Of a stretch of DNA of 64,000 nucleotides, positions 1 to 9,324 are shown piece after piece; within the stretch, counting starts at the first letter, position 1; the number at the start of each line of letters is the position of its first letter. The stretch covers positions 1,550,001-1,614,000 of the forward strand of contig NZ_CP041247.1 in assembly GCF_006711645.1 (NCBI RefSeq). The letters are read 5' to 3'. A model generated the notes under the pieces. It searched no databases. It worked only from the letters and a program-made list of their open reading frames with translations, and was not told the DNA's origin. The stretch is from Klebsiella electrica. GTDB taxonomy: Bacteria > Pseudomonadota > Gammaproteobacteria > Enterobacterales > Enterobacteriaceae. The translations under genes were made by a program, and so were the position numbers.

Positions 1-1215
1 CTGAATCACTCCCTGATGCTGATCGGCCATGTTGGTGATGTTTTGCAGATTCAGATGCGGCAGGAGATGATCGGCAATCGGGTTGCTGATAATCGTGCGG
101 TTGGCTTCCTGATCGTGGACCAGCAGCCCCAGCGGCAGCAGCGAGACTATCTCTTCGTTAATGGCGCGCAGGGTGCGCAATTCGCTATTGGCCGCGGAAG
201 AGACGGCGGTGCCGCTCTGACGGCTGCGGCCATTGTAATGGCGAAACGTCGTGAAGCCGAACAGCGTTAAAGCCAGCAGACCGATGATCAGCAGCAGCGG
301 CAGGAGAACATTCTGCAGGGATTCCAGCAGCATAGAACCGAAGGGAACCACCCAGATCAGACGCATCCCAGTGGTGCTGATGCTGGTGATGATCTCAATC
401 CGTGCCCCGTTAAAGTCGATATTGACGCTATCGGCGGTCTCTTTTTCCGGGTTAGTGACCGTGTTTTGCGCCGGGTCGGGTTCAATACGGAAATTATCCA
501 GCGGCATGCCGGGCGGAATCAGGTCATTTATCGGCAGGTCAAAGGCAACAACGGTCGCCAGATGGCCCGGCTGGTTAAAGGTGGTGCGCAGGGTGAAATA
601 GTGGCCATTCTGCCAGGAGAGGCGGCGCAGAGAGGAAAAGGTTTCCCGCTCGTCCAGGGTGTTGGCCTGCAGCAGCATCTCCGCGCGGCGGGATTCGACC
701 ACGCTGGTAATCGTTGACTCTTTAAAGCTGGATGACAGGTCTTTCAGCGGCAGCGTCGACACCAGGATCAGGCTGTTATCCAGACCATTCAGATAGTACA
801 TCGACCAGGGGATGGTTTCCGCCCCCCACAAGATGTCGAGGTAGCTGGACATTTTCTGCGTCATCTCGAGGGTCGCGCTGTCGTGCGAACCAAAGATCAG
901 CGCTTCGGTTTTCCGCCGCGGTTTTTCCAGGTAGTAAACATCCTGCTTCAAACGCGTTTCTTGCAGGCCATCGCCGGCGTTGCTGGAAGGGGTGGCGGCG
1001 ATATTGTCGTAAATCTGCCAGGTTGCGTAGCGCCAGGTATCGATGCGTTTATGCAGCGCGTGGCTGACATCAATGACCTGATAGCTTTTATCTTTTAGCC
1101 AGGTATTGACCGCGCTTTGGATCATAACCCCCATCGTCGCCAGCAGGACGATGACCATTAAAATGAAGAAGCGGGTGATGCTGCCTGGCATCAGAGAGAA
1201 TTTTTTCTGGGTCAT
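1..1215 (-). CDS. rcsD: RcsD phosphotransferase of the Rcs phosphorelay (partial, N-terminal 405 residues)
   Basis: RcsD is the inner-membrane intermediate that passes phosphate from RcsC to RcsB in the envelope-stress relay controlling capsule and motility. The reading frame is open from the ATG at 1215 to the window edge, so the C-terminal HPt part is missing. The N-terminus has a membrane segment at about residues 16-32 followed by WLKDKSYQ, as I remember from E. coli RcsD. A second hydrophobic segment lies near residues 300-320, so the region between them is the periplasmic sensor domain. It sits next to micF and ompC, the E. coli order. The start was chosen because the basic MTQKKF stretch leads directly into the first membrane segment. 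Confidence 0.93.
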   Translation of the reverse strand, partial: MTQKKFSLMPGSITRFFILMVIVLLATMGVMIQSAVNTWLKDKSYQVIDVSHALHKRIDTWRYATWQIYDNIAATPSSNAGDGLQETRLKQDVYYLEKPRRKTEALIFGSHDSATLEMTQKMSSYLDILWGAETIPWSMYYLNGLDNSLILVSTLPLKDLSSSFKESTITSVVESRRAEMLLQANTLDERETFSSLRRLSWQNGHYFTLRTTFNQPGHLATVVAFDLPINDLIPPGMPLDNFRIEPDPAQNTVTNPEKETADSVNIDFNGARIEIITSISTTGMRLIWVVPFGSMLLESLQNVLLPLLLIIGLLALTLFGFTTFRHYNGRSRQSGTAVSSAANSELRTLRAINEEIVSLLPLGLLVHDQEANRTIISNPIADHLLPHLNLQNITNMADQHQGVIQ

Positions 1216-1564
1216 CGTGTGAGAGAGCGACTCATCAAGGTTTGTAAGCAGGGCATCGCCCCAGGTAGCTGCTAGCAGAGTGAATACGCTACTCAGTATA
1301 AAGGCTAATTTATCAAATCCATACTACAGATTGCGGCTCGCCAGTTTTTTTTAAGCGTAAGAATTATCTCAAAAAGATCTGACGCCAGAAGATGTACAGC
1401 CCGGCGAGATTTGTACAATTACTTACCTGTCGTGGGCAATAAATAGCACTAAATAACAAGAAATTATCTGGATAAGACTTTACTCACCCGTAAGGTGATT
1501 GATTAATAAACGTTATTTTTTTTCGTGAATATCACAGGATAATTAAGGTTATGTAAAGAAGGGT
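1216..1564. other. Intergenic stretch between rcsD and micF
   Basis: This is AT-rich leader DNA that should contain the rcsD promoter. I see no convincing gene or hairpin terminator in it. The short frame that can be read on the minus strand around 1503-1733 lies mostly over micF and is not a credible protein. Confidence 0.5.
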
Positions 1565-1658
1565 AAAAAAAAACCGAATGCGAGGCATCCGGTTGAAATA
1601 GGGGTAAACAGACATTCAGAACTGAATGACGGTAATAAATAAAGTTAATGATGATAGC
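1565..1658 (-). ncRNA. micF: MicF antisense small RNA
   Basis: Read on the minus strand from 1658, the sequence begins GCTATCATCATTAAC, contains the CCGGATGCCTCGCATTCGG hairpin and ends in a run of U. This matches E. coli MicF almost base for base. The 5' third pairs with the ompF translation start and represses that porin; MicF is Hfq-dependent. It is transcribed divergently from ompC from the shared upstream region, as in E. coli, which ties it to OmpR control. It is about 94 nt long, and the terminator hairpin and poly-A tract (plus strand) fix the 3' end at about 1565. Confidence 0.93.
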
Positions 1659-1815
1659 GTAAGTTATTCTAGTCGCCGGGGGTGATTTTGTTTTGTCATT
1701 CAGTGCTATACATGAGTCAACGTGTAACTGCATGAACTTAATAAATAAAATTTATTTTCTTGATTATTAGTGCTTATTTTTTTGCTTTTTAGGGATGAAG
1801 AAAAGTTCCCGCCTG

Positions 1816-1877
1816 TTTACAATTTGAAACATCTTGTGCGCATTTTGAAACACCTTAGAAGTTTTCGTATCATATTC
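1816..1877 (+). promoter_or_regulatory. OmpR binding sites upstream of ompC
   Basis: Three consecutive ~20-bp units resemble OmpR boxes. The first is TTTACAATTTGAAACATCT at 1816, the second contains ATTTTGAAACACC near 1841, and a weaker third contains GTTTTCGTATCATA near 1861. The arrangement matches C1-C2-C3 upstream of E. coli ompC. A TATTCT-like -10 follows near 1888. The stretch 1659-1990 holds this control region and the ompC leader and no other gene. Confidence 0.75.
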
Positions 1878-1990
1878 TTGTTGGATTATTCTGCATTTTA
1901 CAGCACAATGAATATAGCCGACTGATTAGAAGGGTAATCAGTAAGCAGTGGCAATAATAAAAGGCATATAACAAACAGAGGGTTAATAAC

Positions 1991-3085
1991 ATGAAAGTTA
2001 AAGTACTGTCCCTCCTGGTACCGGCTCTGCTGGTAGCAGGCGCAGCAAATGCGGCTGAAATTTATAACAAAGATGGCAACAAATTAGATCTGTACGGCAA
2101 AATCGACGGTCTGCACTATTTCTCTGACGACAAGAGCGTTGACGGCGACCAGACCTACATGCGTTTAGGCGTTAAAGGCGAAACTCAGATCAATAACCAG
2201 CTGACCGGCTACGGCCAGTGGGAATACAACGTTCAGGCGAACAACACTGAAAGCTCCAGCAATCAGGCATGGACTCGTCTGGCATTCGCAGGTCTGAAAT
2301 TCGGCGACGCGGGCTCTTTCGACTACGGTCGTAACTACGGCGTTGTTTACGACGTCACTTCCTGGACCGACGTTCTGCCGGAATTCGGCGGCGACACCTA
2401 CGGTTCCGACAACTTCCTGCAGTCCCGTGCTAACGGTGTTGCAACCTACCGTAACTCTGACTTCTTCGGTCTGGTTGACGGCCTGAACTTTGCTCTGCAG
2501 TACCAGGGTAAAAACGGCAGCGTCAGCGGCGAAGGCGCGACCAACAACGGCCGTGGCTGGAGCAAACAAAACGGCGACGGTTTCGGTACTTCTGTCACTT
2601 ATAACATCTGGGACGGCATCAGCGCTGGTTTCGCATACGGTCACTCTAAACGTACTGACGATCAGAACGCAGCTGGCCTGCTGGGTAAAGGCGACAATGC
2701 TGAAACCTACACCGGCGGCCTGAAATACGACGCGAACAACATCTACCTGGCGACTCAGTACACCCAGACCTACAACGCAACCCGCGCTGGCTCCTTGGGC
2801 TTTGCTAACAAAGCACAGAACTTCGAAGTCGCTGCACAGTACCAGTTCGATTTCGGTCTGCGTCCGTCCGTGGCTTACCTGCAGTCTAAAGGTAAGGATC
2901 TGGAAGGCTTCGGCGACCAGGATCTCCTGAAATATGTTGATGTTGGCGCGACCTACTACTTCAACAAAAACATGTCCACCTATGTTGATTACAAAATCAA
3001 CCTGCTGGACGACAACAACTTCACTCGTAGCGCCGGTATCTCTACCGACAACGTGGTTGCTCTGGGCCTGGTTTACCAGTTCTAA
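1991..3085 (+). CDS. ompC: Outer membrane porin OmpC (OmpK36-like)
   Basis: This is a trimeric general-diffusion porin of the outer membrane that carries small hydrophilic solutes and many beta-lactams. It has 364 residues: a 21-residue signal peptide ending AGAANA, the mature start [16 protein letters not shown], alternating beta strands, and the classical C-terminal LGLVYQF with terminal Phe recognised by BamA. Constriction loop 3 reads [12 protein letters not shown] (about residues 130-141) without the extra Gly-Asp or Thr-Asp pair described in some carbapenem-resistant Klebsiella. The gene is intact. It follows an OmpR-controlled region and is divergent from micF. Overall sequence is closest, by memory, to OmpK36/Omp36 of Klebsiella. 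Confidence 0.97.
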   Translation: MKVKVLSLLVPALLVAGAANAAEIYNKDGNKLDLYGKIDGLHYFSDDKSVDGDQTYMRLGVKGETQINNQLTGYGQWEYNVQANNTESSSNQAWTRLAFAGLKFGDAGSFDYGRNYGVVYDVTSWTDVLPEFGGDTYGSDNFLQSRANGVATYRNSDFFGLVDGLNFALQYQGKNGSVSGEGATNNGRGWSKQNGDGFGTSVTYNIWDGISAGFAYGHSKRTDDQNAAGLLGKGDNAETYTGGLKYDANNIYLATQYTQTYNATRAGSLGFANKAQNFEVAAQYQFDFGLRPSVAYLQSKGKDLEGFGDQDLLKYVDVGATYYFNKNMSTYVDYKINLLDDNNFTRSAGISTDNVVALGLVYQF

Positions 3086-3101
3086 GCACGCTGAAGTCTT
3101 G

Positions 3102-3128
3102 AAAAAGGCGCCTCTGGCGCCTTTTTTT
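3102..3128 (+). terminator. Rho-independent terminator of ompC
   Basis: The stem AAGGCGCC/GGCGCCTT with loop TCT is followed by a run of T, 17 bases after the ompC stop codon. Confidence 0.92.
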
Positions 3129-3187
3129 ATGCCCGGTTTAACCTCGCTGGTGTAATCTTGCTGCCTTAGCAAGAGGAACCTGATTTT

Positions 3188-4240
3188 ATGGATATCACTT
3201 TTTTCCGCAGCGCGCTGTTCAGCGTCTGCGTACTGCTTTCCGGCTGCGATTCAGCCACGACCCCCACTACGCCAAAGAGCGCCGCGACGGTACTCGATGG
3301 TAAGACGATGGGCACATTCTGGCGGGTCAGCGTCATTGGCATGGATGAAGGCAAAGCCGAGGCGCTGCGACGGAAGGTGCAGGCGCAGCTTGATGCCGAC
3401 GATCGCCTGCTCTCCACCTGGAAAAACGATTCTGCGCTGATGCGCTTTAACCATGCCGCCACGACCGAGCCGTGGCCGGTCAGCGAGGCGATGGCCGATA
3501 TTGTCACCCTGTCGCTGCGTATCGGCGCAAAAACCGCGGGCGCCATGGATATTACGGTGGGGCCGCTGGTGAATCTCTGGGGATTTGGCCCCGCCAGGCA
3601 ACCGGTTAAAACGCCGGATCCTCAGCAGATTGCCGCCGCGAAAGCGCGCACCGGGCTCCAGCATCTGACGGTCATTAACCATGCGGATCGGCAATATCTG
3701 CAAAAAGACATCCCGGATCTGTTTGTCGATCTCTCTACCGTTGGCGAAGGCTATGCCGCCGATCATCTGGCTCGTCTGATGGAGCAGGAGGGGATTTCCC
3801 GTTACCTGGTTTCGGTCGGCGGAGCGTTGGTCAGCCGGGGGATGAATGCCGACGGGCAGCCGTGGCGAGTGGCCATCCAGAAACCAACCGATCGCGAAAA
3901 TGCCGTACAGGCGATTGTGGATATCAACGGGCATGGAATCAGCACCTCCGGCAGCTACCGCAACTATTATGAGCTGGACGGCAAACGTATTTCCCACGTT
4001 ATCGATCCGCAAACCGGCCGGCCTATCGATCATAAACTGGTCTCGGTCACGGTCATCGCCCCGACGGCGCTGGAAGCCGATGGCTGGGATACCGGCCTGA
4101 TGGTGCTGGGGCCGGAAAGAGCGCAGGAAGTGGTGCGCAAACAGGGGCTGGCGGTCTACATGATCGTTAAAGAGGGCGACGGGTTTAAAACCTGGATGTC
4201 GCCGCAGTTCCGCACTTTCCTCGTCGGCGAAAAGAATTAA
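3188..4240 (+). CDS. apbE: FAD:protein FMN transferase ApbE (lipoprotein)
   Basis: ApbE transfers FMN from FAD onto threonines of flavoproteins such as the NqrB/NqrC and RnfG/RnfD subunits, acting on the periplasmic side. The 350-residue protein begins with a lipoprotein signal whose lipobox is LLSGC, so Cys20 is the predicted lipidated residue. The ApbE fold follows: GKTMGTFWRV near residue 40, MDITVGPLVNLWGFG near 120, DLSTVGEGYAAD, VSVGGALVSRG, and SHVIDPQTGRP, which carries the Mg2+/FAD-binding region. It lies between ompC and ada, as in E. coli. Confidence 0.95.
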   Translation: MDITFFRSALFSVCVLLSGCDSATTPTTPKSAATVLDGKTMGTFWRVSVIGMDEGKAEALRRKVQAQLDADDRLLSTWKNDSALMRFNHAATTEPWPVSEAMADIVTLSLRIGAKTAGAMDITVGPLVNLWGFGPARQPVKTPDPQQIAAAKARTGLQHLTVINHADRQYLQKDIPDLFVDLSTVGEGYAADHLARLMEQEGISRYLVSVGGALVSRGMNADGQPWRVAIQKPTDRENAVQAIVDINGHGISTSGSYRNYYELDGKRISHVIDPQTGRPIDHKLVSVTVIAPTALEADGWDTGLMVLGPERAQEVVRKQGLAVYMIVKEGDGFKTWMSPQFRTFLVGEKN

Positions 4241-4263
4241 ACCGCAAGATTTCGGGTTTTTTT
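4239..4263 (+). terminator. Probable terminator after apbE
   Basis: AAACC pairs imperfectly with GGTTT across a short loop, followed by a run of T. It overlaps the apbE stop codon. The stem is short, so this is a weaker call than the ompC terminator. Confidence 0.5.
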
Positions 4264-4312
4264 CATCGGGCGCTGATTCAGACTGACGATACACTTAAAG
4301 CAGGAGCCCATG

Positions 4313-5377
4313 ATGAAACCGATAATTGCTGATACCGACGATCGCCGCTGGCAGGCGGTATGCGATCGTGATGCGCGAGCCGATGGTCAGTTTGTCTTTG
4401 CCGTCCTGACCACCGGCATCTGCTGCCGCCCGTCCTGCCGTTCGCGGCGAGCGCTGCGGGAGAATGTTCGCTTTTACCCCGGCGTTGAGGCAGCTATCGC
4501 CGATGGCTTTCGTCCCTGTAAGCGCTGCCAGCCGGATAAAAGCGATCCGCAGCAGCAGAAGGTGGACAAAGTCACTCGAGCCTGTCGCCTGCTGGAACAG
4601 GAATCGCCGGTGACCCTTGAGACGCTGGCGCAGGAGCTGGCGGTCAGCCCCTTTCATTTTCACCGTTTGTTCAAATCCGTCACCGGCATGACACCGAAAG
4701 CCTGGCAACAGGCCTGGCGCGCGCGACGTTTGCGCGAAGCGCTGGGGCAGGGTGAAAAAGTGACGCCCGCCGTGTTGGCCGCAGGCTTCCCCGGAGGCAG
4801 CAGCTATTATCGCCAGGCGGATGCCGCGCTTGGGATGACCGCCCGCCAGTTTCGCCGCGGCGGTGAGGATACCGACATTATCTATACCGTCGGCGACTGC
4901 GCGGTCGGCCGCTGTCTGGTCGCGGAAAGTGAACGGGGGGTCTGCGCCGTTTTACCGGGGGAAGAGGATGCGGCGTTGCTTGATGCGTTATCCCGTCTCT
5001 TCCCTCACGCCCGGCTTCTGTCGGGGGATGCGCATTTTTGCCTGCGGGTCTCCCAGGTTTTCGCCCATCTGGACGATCCTCGCCAGGCCATTAATCTGCC
5101 GCTGGATCTGCGCGGCACCGCGTTTCAGCTGCGAGTCTGGCAGGCGTTGCGCCAGATCCCGGCAGGAGAAACCCGCAGCTATCGTCAGGTCGCGCAGAGC
5201 ATTGGTCAACCCCGTGCGGTCAGAGCCGTGGCAGGCGCCTGCGCGGCCAATAAACTGGCAATGGTTATCCCGTGTCATCGGGTCGTCCGCGAGGGCGGGG
5301 CGCTCTCAGGCTACCGCTGGGGAACGGCCCGCAAAGCGCAATTGTTGGCCCGGGAAGCGCAAACCGAGGAGAAGTGA
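4313..5377 (+). CDS. ada: Ada: methylphosphotriester/O6-methylguanine methyltransferase and regulator
   Basis: Ada repairs alkylated DNA by accepting methyl groups and, once methylated at the N-terminal cysteine, activates ada, alkB, alkA and aidB. With the second of two tandem ATGs (6 bases after AGGAG) the protein is 354 residues and the zinc cysteines fall at 38, 42, 69 and 72, as in E. coli. The first ATG at 4310 is only 3 bases from the SD. An AraC-type HTH (VSPFHFHRLFKSVTGMTP) sits in the middle and the methyltransferase active site PCHRVV near the C-terminus. Its TGA overlaps the ATG of alkB, so the two form an operon. Confidence 0.96.
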   Translation: MKPIIADTDDRRWQAVCDRDARADGQFVFAVLTTGICCRPSCRSRRALRENVRFYPGVEAAIADGFRPCKRCQPDKSDPQQQKVDKVTRACRLLEQESPVTLETLAQELAVSPFHFHRLFKSVTGMTPKAWQQAWRARRLREALGQGEKVTPAVLAAGFPGGSSYYRQADAALGMTARQFRRGGEDTDIIYTVGDCAVGRCLVAESERGVCAVLPGEEDAALLDALSRLFPHARLLSGDAHFCLRVSQVFAHLDDPRQAINLPLDLRGTAFQLRVWQALRQIPAGETRSYRQVAQSIGQPRAVRAVAGACAANKLAMVIPCHRVVREGGALSGYRWGTARKAQLLAREAQTEEK

Positions 5378-6027
5378 TGCTCGATTTATTTGCCGATATG
5401 CCCCCCTGGCAGGAGCCGCTGGCGCCGGGGGCCACCATTCTGCGGCGTTTCGCCCACCCGCGCGCGGCGGCGTTGCTGCAGGCGATAAAGCAGGTCGCCA
5501 GCCGTTCGCCGTTTCGGCAAATGGTGACGCCGGGAGGTTATACCATGTCGGTGGCGATGACCAACTGCGGCAGACTTGGCTGGACCACCGATATGCACGG
5601 CTACCTCTATGCCCCTGACGATCCGCTAACCAGCGAGGCCTGGCCGCCGATGCCGGCGATCTTTCGCGAACTGGCGGCGGAAGCGGCGTCTGCCGGCGGC
5701 TATCCTCATTTTGCCCCCGACGCCTGTCTGATCAACCGCTACCTGCCGGGGGCCAAGCTATCGCTACATCAGGATAAAGATGAACGCGATCTGCGGGCGC
5801 CTATCGTTTCAGTGTCGCTGGGGCTGCCCGCCGTGTTCCAGTTTGGCGGTCTGCGGCGCAACGATCCGCTGCAGCGCGTGCTGCTGGAGCATGGCGATGT
5901 GGTGGTCTGGGGCGGGGAATCACGCCTGTTTTACCACGGTATCCAACCGCTGAAAGAGGGCGACCATCCGCAAACCGGCGCCTGTCGTTACAATCTCACC
6001 TTCCGTCTGGCTGGCGGCAGAGAATAA
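5377..6027 (+). CDS. alkB: AlkB alpha-ketoglutarate-dependent DNA dealkylase
   Basis: AlkB oxidatively removes methyl groups from 1-methyladenine and 3-methylcytosine in DNA and RNA, using Fe(II) and 2-oxoglutarate. It has 216 residues, the E. coli length. The iron ligands are visible as HQDKDE and, near the C-terminus, FYHGI. The 2-oxoglutarate-binding arginines are in the terminal CRYNLTFR. The ATG overlaps the ada stop (TGATG), so translation is coupled and expression should follow the adaptive response. Confidence 0.96.
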   Translation: MLDLFADMPPWQEPLAPGATILRRFAHPRAAALLQAIKQVASRSPFRQMVTPGGYTMSVAMTNCGRLGWTTDMHGYLYAPDDPLTSEAWPPMPAIFRELAAEAASAGGYPHFAPDACLINRYLPGAKLSLHQDKDERDLRAPIVSVSLGLPAVFQFGGLRRNDPLQRVLLEHGDVVVWGGESRLFYHGIQPLKEGDHPQTGACRYNLTFRLAGGRE

Positions 6028-6102
6028 AAATAAGAATTATTCTTGATGTCATGGGCGAGCCGTTTAAACTGCTGGCTGTTTTGCTTGCCCGGATTGTGTG
6101 TT

Positions 6103-7746
6103 ATGGAACTTGTGCTGCTTGTCTGGCGCCAGTATCGCTGGCCGTTTATCTCCGTCATGGCCCTGAGTCTGCTCAGCGCGGCGCTGGGAATCGGGCTTAT
6201 CGCCTTTATTAATCTGCGTCTGATGACCGTGGTCGATACCTCGCTGGCGGTGCTGCCGGAGTTTCTCGGTTTATTGCTGCTGCTGATGGTCGTGACGCTG
6301 AGTTCCCAACTGGCCCTGACCACGCTGGGACACCATTTTGTCTTCCGCCTGCGCGGCGAATTTATCAAGCGCATCCTTGATAGCCAAATCGAAAAGGTCG
6401 AGAAGAGCGGCAGCGCGTCGCTACTTGCCGGCTTAACCAGCGACATTCGCAATATCACCATCGCTTTTGTGCGCCTGCCGGAGCTGGTGCAGGGGATTAT
6501 CCTGACCTTTGGTTCCGCCGCCTATCTGGCGTGGCTGTCGGGCAAAATGATGATGGTCACCGCGCTGTGGATGGCGCTGACCATCTGGGGCGGGTTTGTG
6601 CTGGTGGCTCGCGTCTACAGGCATATGGCGACACTGCGGGAAACGGAAGACAAGCTGTACCACGACTACCAGACGGTGCTGGAGGGGCGCAAAGAGTTAA
6701 CCCTTAACCGGGAACGCGCGGAATACGTGTTTAATCAGCTTTATCTGCCGGATGCCCGCGAATATCGTCACCATATTATCCGCGCCGATACGTTCCATCT
6801 CAGCGCGGTGAACTGGTCGAATATTATGATGCTGGGGGCCATCGGACTGGTGTTCTGGATGGCAAACAGCCTCGGCTGGGCGAATACCGCGGTGGCGGCG
6901 ACCTACTCGCTGACCCTGTTGTTCCTGCGCACGCCGCTGCTGTCGGCGGTCGGAGCGCTGCCGACGTTGCTCAGCGCCCAGGTGGCGTTCAACAAGCTGA
7001 ACACTTTCTCTCTGGCAGTCTATCGCGCCGACTTCCCTCGGCCGGAACCACATCCACGCTGGCAGACCCTGGAACTGCGCGACGTCTGCTTCCACTATCC
7101 GGATAACAGCTTTGCCGTCGGGCCGATTAATCTGACCCTGCAGCGCGGCGAGCTGGTGTTTTTAATTGGCGGCAACGGCAGCGGTAAATCGACGCTGGCG
7201 ATGTTGCTGACCGGGTTGTACCAACCAGCCTGCGGGCAGATTCTGCTCGATGGTCAGCCCCTGGCGGCGGATAAGCCCGAAGAGTACCGCCAGCTTTTTT
7301 CGGCAGTCTTTACCGATGTCTGGCTGTTCGACAGGCTGCTGGGGCCCGGCGGCAAAGCGGCAGATCCCGCGCTGGTCGGCCAGTGGATGGGTTACCTGAA
7401 AATGACGCATAAGCTGCAGCTGGATAACGGCCGGATTGTCGATTTGAAGCTGTCGAAAGGGCAGAAAAAACGCGTTGCGCTGCTGCTGGCGCTGGCGGAG
7501 GAGCGGGATATCATCCTGCTTGACGAGTGGGCGGCGGATCAGGACCCGCATTTTCGTCGCGAGTTTTACCAGCTGCTGCTGCCGCTGATGCAGCAAATGG
7601 GGAAAACCGTTTTCGCCATTAGCCATGACGATCATTATTTCCAGCATGCCGACCGCCTGCTGGAGATGCGCAGCGGCCAGTTGACGGAGCTGACGGGAGA
7701 AGAGCGCGAGCTGGCGACCCGGGATGCGGTGGCCCGTACCGCCTGA
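6103..7746 (+). CDS. yojI: ABC transporter YojI (fused permease-ATPase)
   Basis: YojI is a half-size ABC exporter of the inner membrane. In E. coli it exports microcin J25 with TolC. The first ~310 residues carry several hydrophobic segments of an exporter-type membrane domain. The ATPase follows with Walker [10 protein letters not shown], an unusual signature region LSKGQKKR in place of LSGGQ, and Walker B DIILLDEW. The ATG at 6103 gives the 547-residue E. coli length; an in-frame upstream ATG (6043) would add 20 unconserved residues. It lies directly downstream of alkB. Confidence 0.94.
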   Translation: MELVLLVWRQYRWPFISVMALSLLSAALGIGLIAFINLRLMTVVDTSLAVLPEFLGLLLLLMVVTLSSQLALTTLGHHFVFRLRGEFIKRILDSQIEKVEKSGSASLLAGLTSDIRNITIAFVRLPELVQGIILTFGSAAYLAWLSGKMMMVTALWMALTIWGGFVLVARVYRHMATLRETEDKLYHDYQTVLEGRKELTLNRERAEYVFNQLYLPDAREYRHHIIRADTFHLSAVNWSNIMMLGAIGLVFWMANSLGWANTAVAATYSLTLLFLRTPLLSAVGALPTLLSAQVAFNKLNTFSLAVYRADFPRPEPHPRWQTLELRDVCFHYPDNSFAVGPINLTLQRGELVFLIGGNGSGKSTLAMLLTGLYQPACGQILLDGQPLAADKPEEYRQLFSAVFTDVWLFDRLLGPGGKAADPALVGQWMGYLKMTHKLQLDNGRIVDLKLSKGQKKRVALLLALAEERDIILLDEWAADQDPHFRREFYQLLLPLMQQMGKTVFAISHDDHYFQHADRLLEMRSGQLTELTGEERELATRDAVARTA

Positions 7747-7887
7747 TTGAGCGCGTCGTCGGCTCACCGGCGGCGCGATTGTTGATTTTTCCGCCGCCTG
7801 AACGGAGCGACGGTTATTTTTCTCCCTCCCCGCGCTATGCTTATGGCTCCTGGCCTGCCACATGTTCTCAAAAGGATTGCCTGACCG

Positions 7888-9324
7888 ATGTCCGTTTCGC
7901 ATAAAAAAAGCGCCAGATTACGTGATGAAGAGCGCGCCCGCCTGATCTGGCTACTGGCCACCGATAAAGCCGTGACCTCGGCGCTGCTGGGAAAATTAAC
8001 GCTGGCTGAACGCTATGACGACGGCACGCTGGCTGACGATCTGGCGGAGGTCGAGGTGCTGGTCTCCCACCTGCCGCCGCCGGACCTCGCCGATGCCCTC
8101 GAAGCGCTGCCGTACGACGGGCGTAATGCGCTCTGGCAGCTGGTCAGCAATGATAAACGCGGCGAGGTGTTGCTCGAGGCATCGGAAAACGTCTGGGGCG
8201 ATCTCATCGATAAGATGAGCGACCACGAGCTGCTCGATGCCCTGCAAACCCTGGATATTGACGAACAGGTCTATCTGGTTCAGCACCTGCCGCGCAACCT
8301 GACCGGACGCCTGCTGGCGACGATGCCGCCGGATAAGCGCGCGCGCGTCCGCCAGATGATGCGCTACGCCGATAATACCGTCGGGGCAATCATGGAGTTC
8401 GAAGTGATTGTCGTGCGCCCGGAAATGACGCTGGCGGCGGTACAGCGCTACCTGCGGCGGCTGGGCAAAATGCCGGAGAACACCGATAAGCTGTTTGTGA
8501 CCACCCGCAATAAGCTCCTGCTGGGTGAACTCCAGCTGCAAACGATTCTGCTCAATGATGCGCAAAAACGGGTCGGCGACGTCATGGAAGGGGACCCGGT
8601 GACGTTCCAGCCGCACGAAGAGGCCGAAAAGGTGGCGCGTACCTTTGAACGTGACGACCTGATCAGCGCCGCGGTGATTGACGCGGAAGGGAAGCTGATG
8701 GGGCGTCTGACCATCGATGAGATTGTTGACGTCGTCTATGAAGAGACGGACAGCGATCTGCGCGGCATGGGCGGCCTGAGCAGCGAAGAAGATGTCTTTG
8801 CTCCGGTCAGTAAAGCGGTGAAGACCCGTTGGGCGTGGCTGGCGGTCAATCTGTGCACCGCCTTTATCGCCTCGCGAGTGATAGACGGCTTTGAACACAC
8901 CATTTCACAGCTGGTGGCGCTGGCCTCGCTGATGCCGATCGTCGCCGGGATCGGCGGCAACACCGGCAATCAGACGATCACTATGATCGTGCGCGCGATG
9001 GCGTTACAGCACATCCAGCCCGGCAGCTTTTCATTTCTGATCATGCGTGAAATGGGCGTCGCGTTGATTAACGGTCTGGTATGGGGCGGGATCATGGGGG
9101 CGATCACCTGGTGGTTGTATCAGGACCCGCAGCTGGGTGGCGTGATGACGCTGGCGATGATGCTGAATCTGCTGATGGCCGCGATGATGGGGGTGATCAT
9201 CCCGATGGTGATGGTCAAACTGGGGCGCGATCCGGCGGTCGGCTCCAGCGTGATGATCACCGCTATCACCGACACCGGCGGTTTCTTTATTTTTCTCGGT
9301 CTGGCGACGATATTTCTGATGTAA
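7888..9324 (+). CDS. mgtE: Magnesium transporter MgtE
   Basis: MgtE is a Mg2+-gated channel for Mg2+ uptake. The 478-residue protein has the full family layout: an N-terminal helical superhelix of about 130 residues, two CBS domains (starting near GDVMEGDP and ending at the plug helix), then five C-terminal membrane helices with the motif PIVAGIGGNTGNQ that lines the pore. It is preceded by AAGGA and the ATG at 7888. The gene is absent at this position in E. coli K-12 to my knowledge. Its 3' end overlaps the convergent SulP gene by 38 bp. Confidence 0.93.
   Translation: MSVSHKKSARLRDEERARLIWLLATDKAVTSALLGKLTLAERYDDGTLADDLAEVEVLVSHLPPPDLADALEALPYDGRNALWQLVSNDKRGEVLLEASENVWGDLIDKMSDHELLDALQTLDIDEQVYLVQHLPRNLTGRLLATMPPDKRARVRQMMRYADNTVGAIMEFEVIVVRPEMTLAAVQRYLRRLGKMPENTDKLFVTTRNKLLLGELQLQTILLNDAQKRVGDVMEGDPVTFQPHEEAEKVARTFERDDLISAAVIDAEGKLMGRLTIDEIVDVVYEETDSDLRGMGGLSSEEDVFAPVSKAVKTRWAWLAVNLCTAFIASRVIDGFEHTISQLVALASLMPIVAGIGGNTGNQTITMIVRAMALQHIQPGSFSFLIMREMGVALINGLVWGGIMGAITWWLYQDPQLGGVMTLAMMLNLLMAAMMGVIIPMVMVKLGRDPAVGSSVMITAITDTGGFFIFLGLATIFLM

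Noticed and set aside
2165..3172. 335-codon open frame on the minus strand across ompC
   Set aside because: It is the mirror of a highly codon-biased porin gene, has no ribosome site and matches no family.
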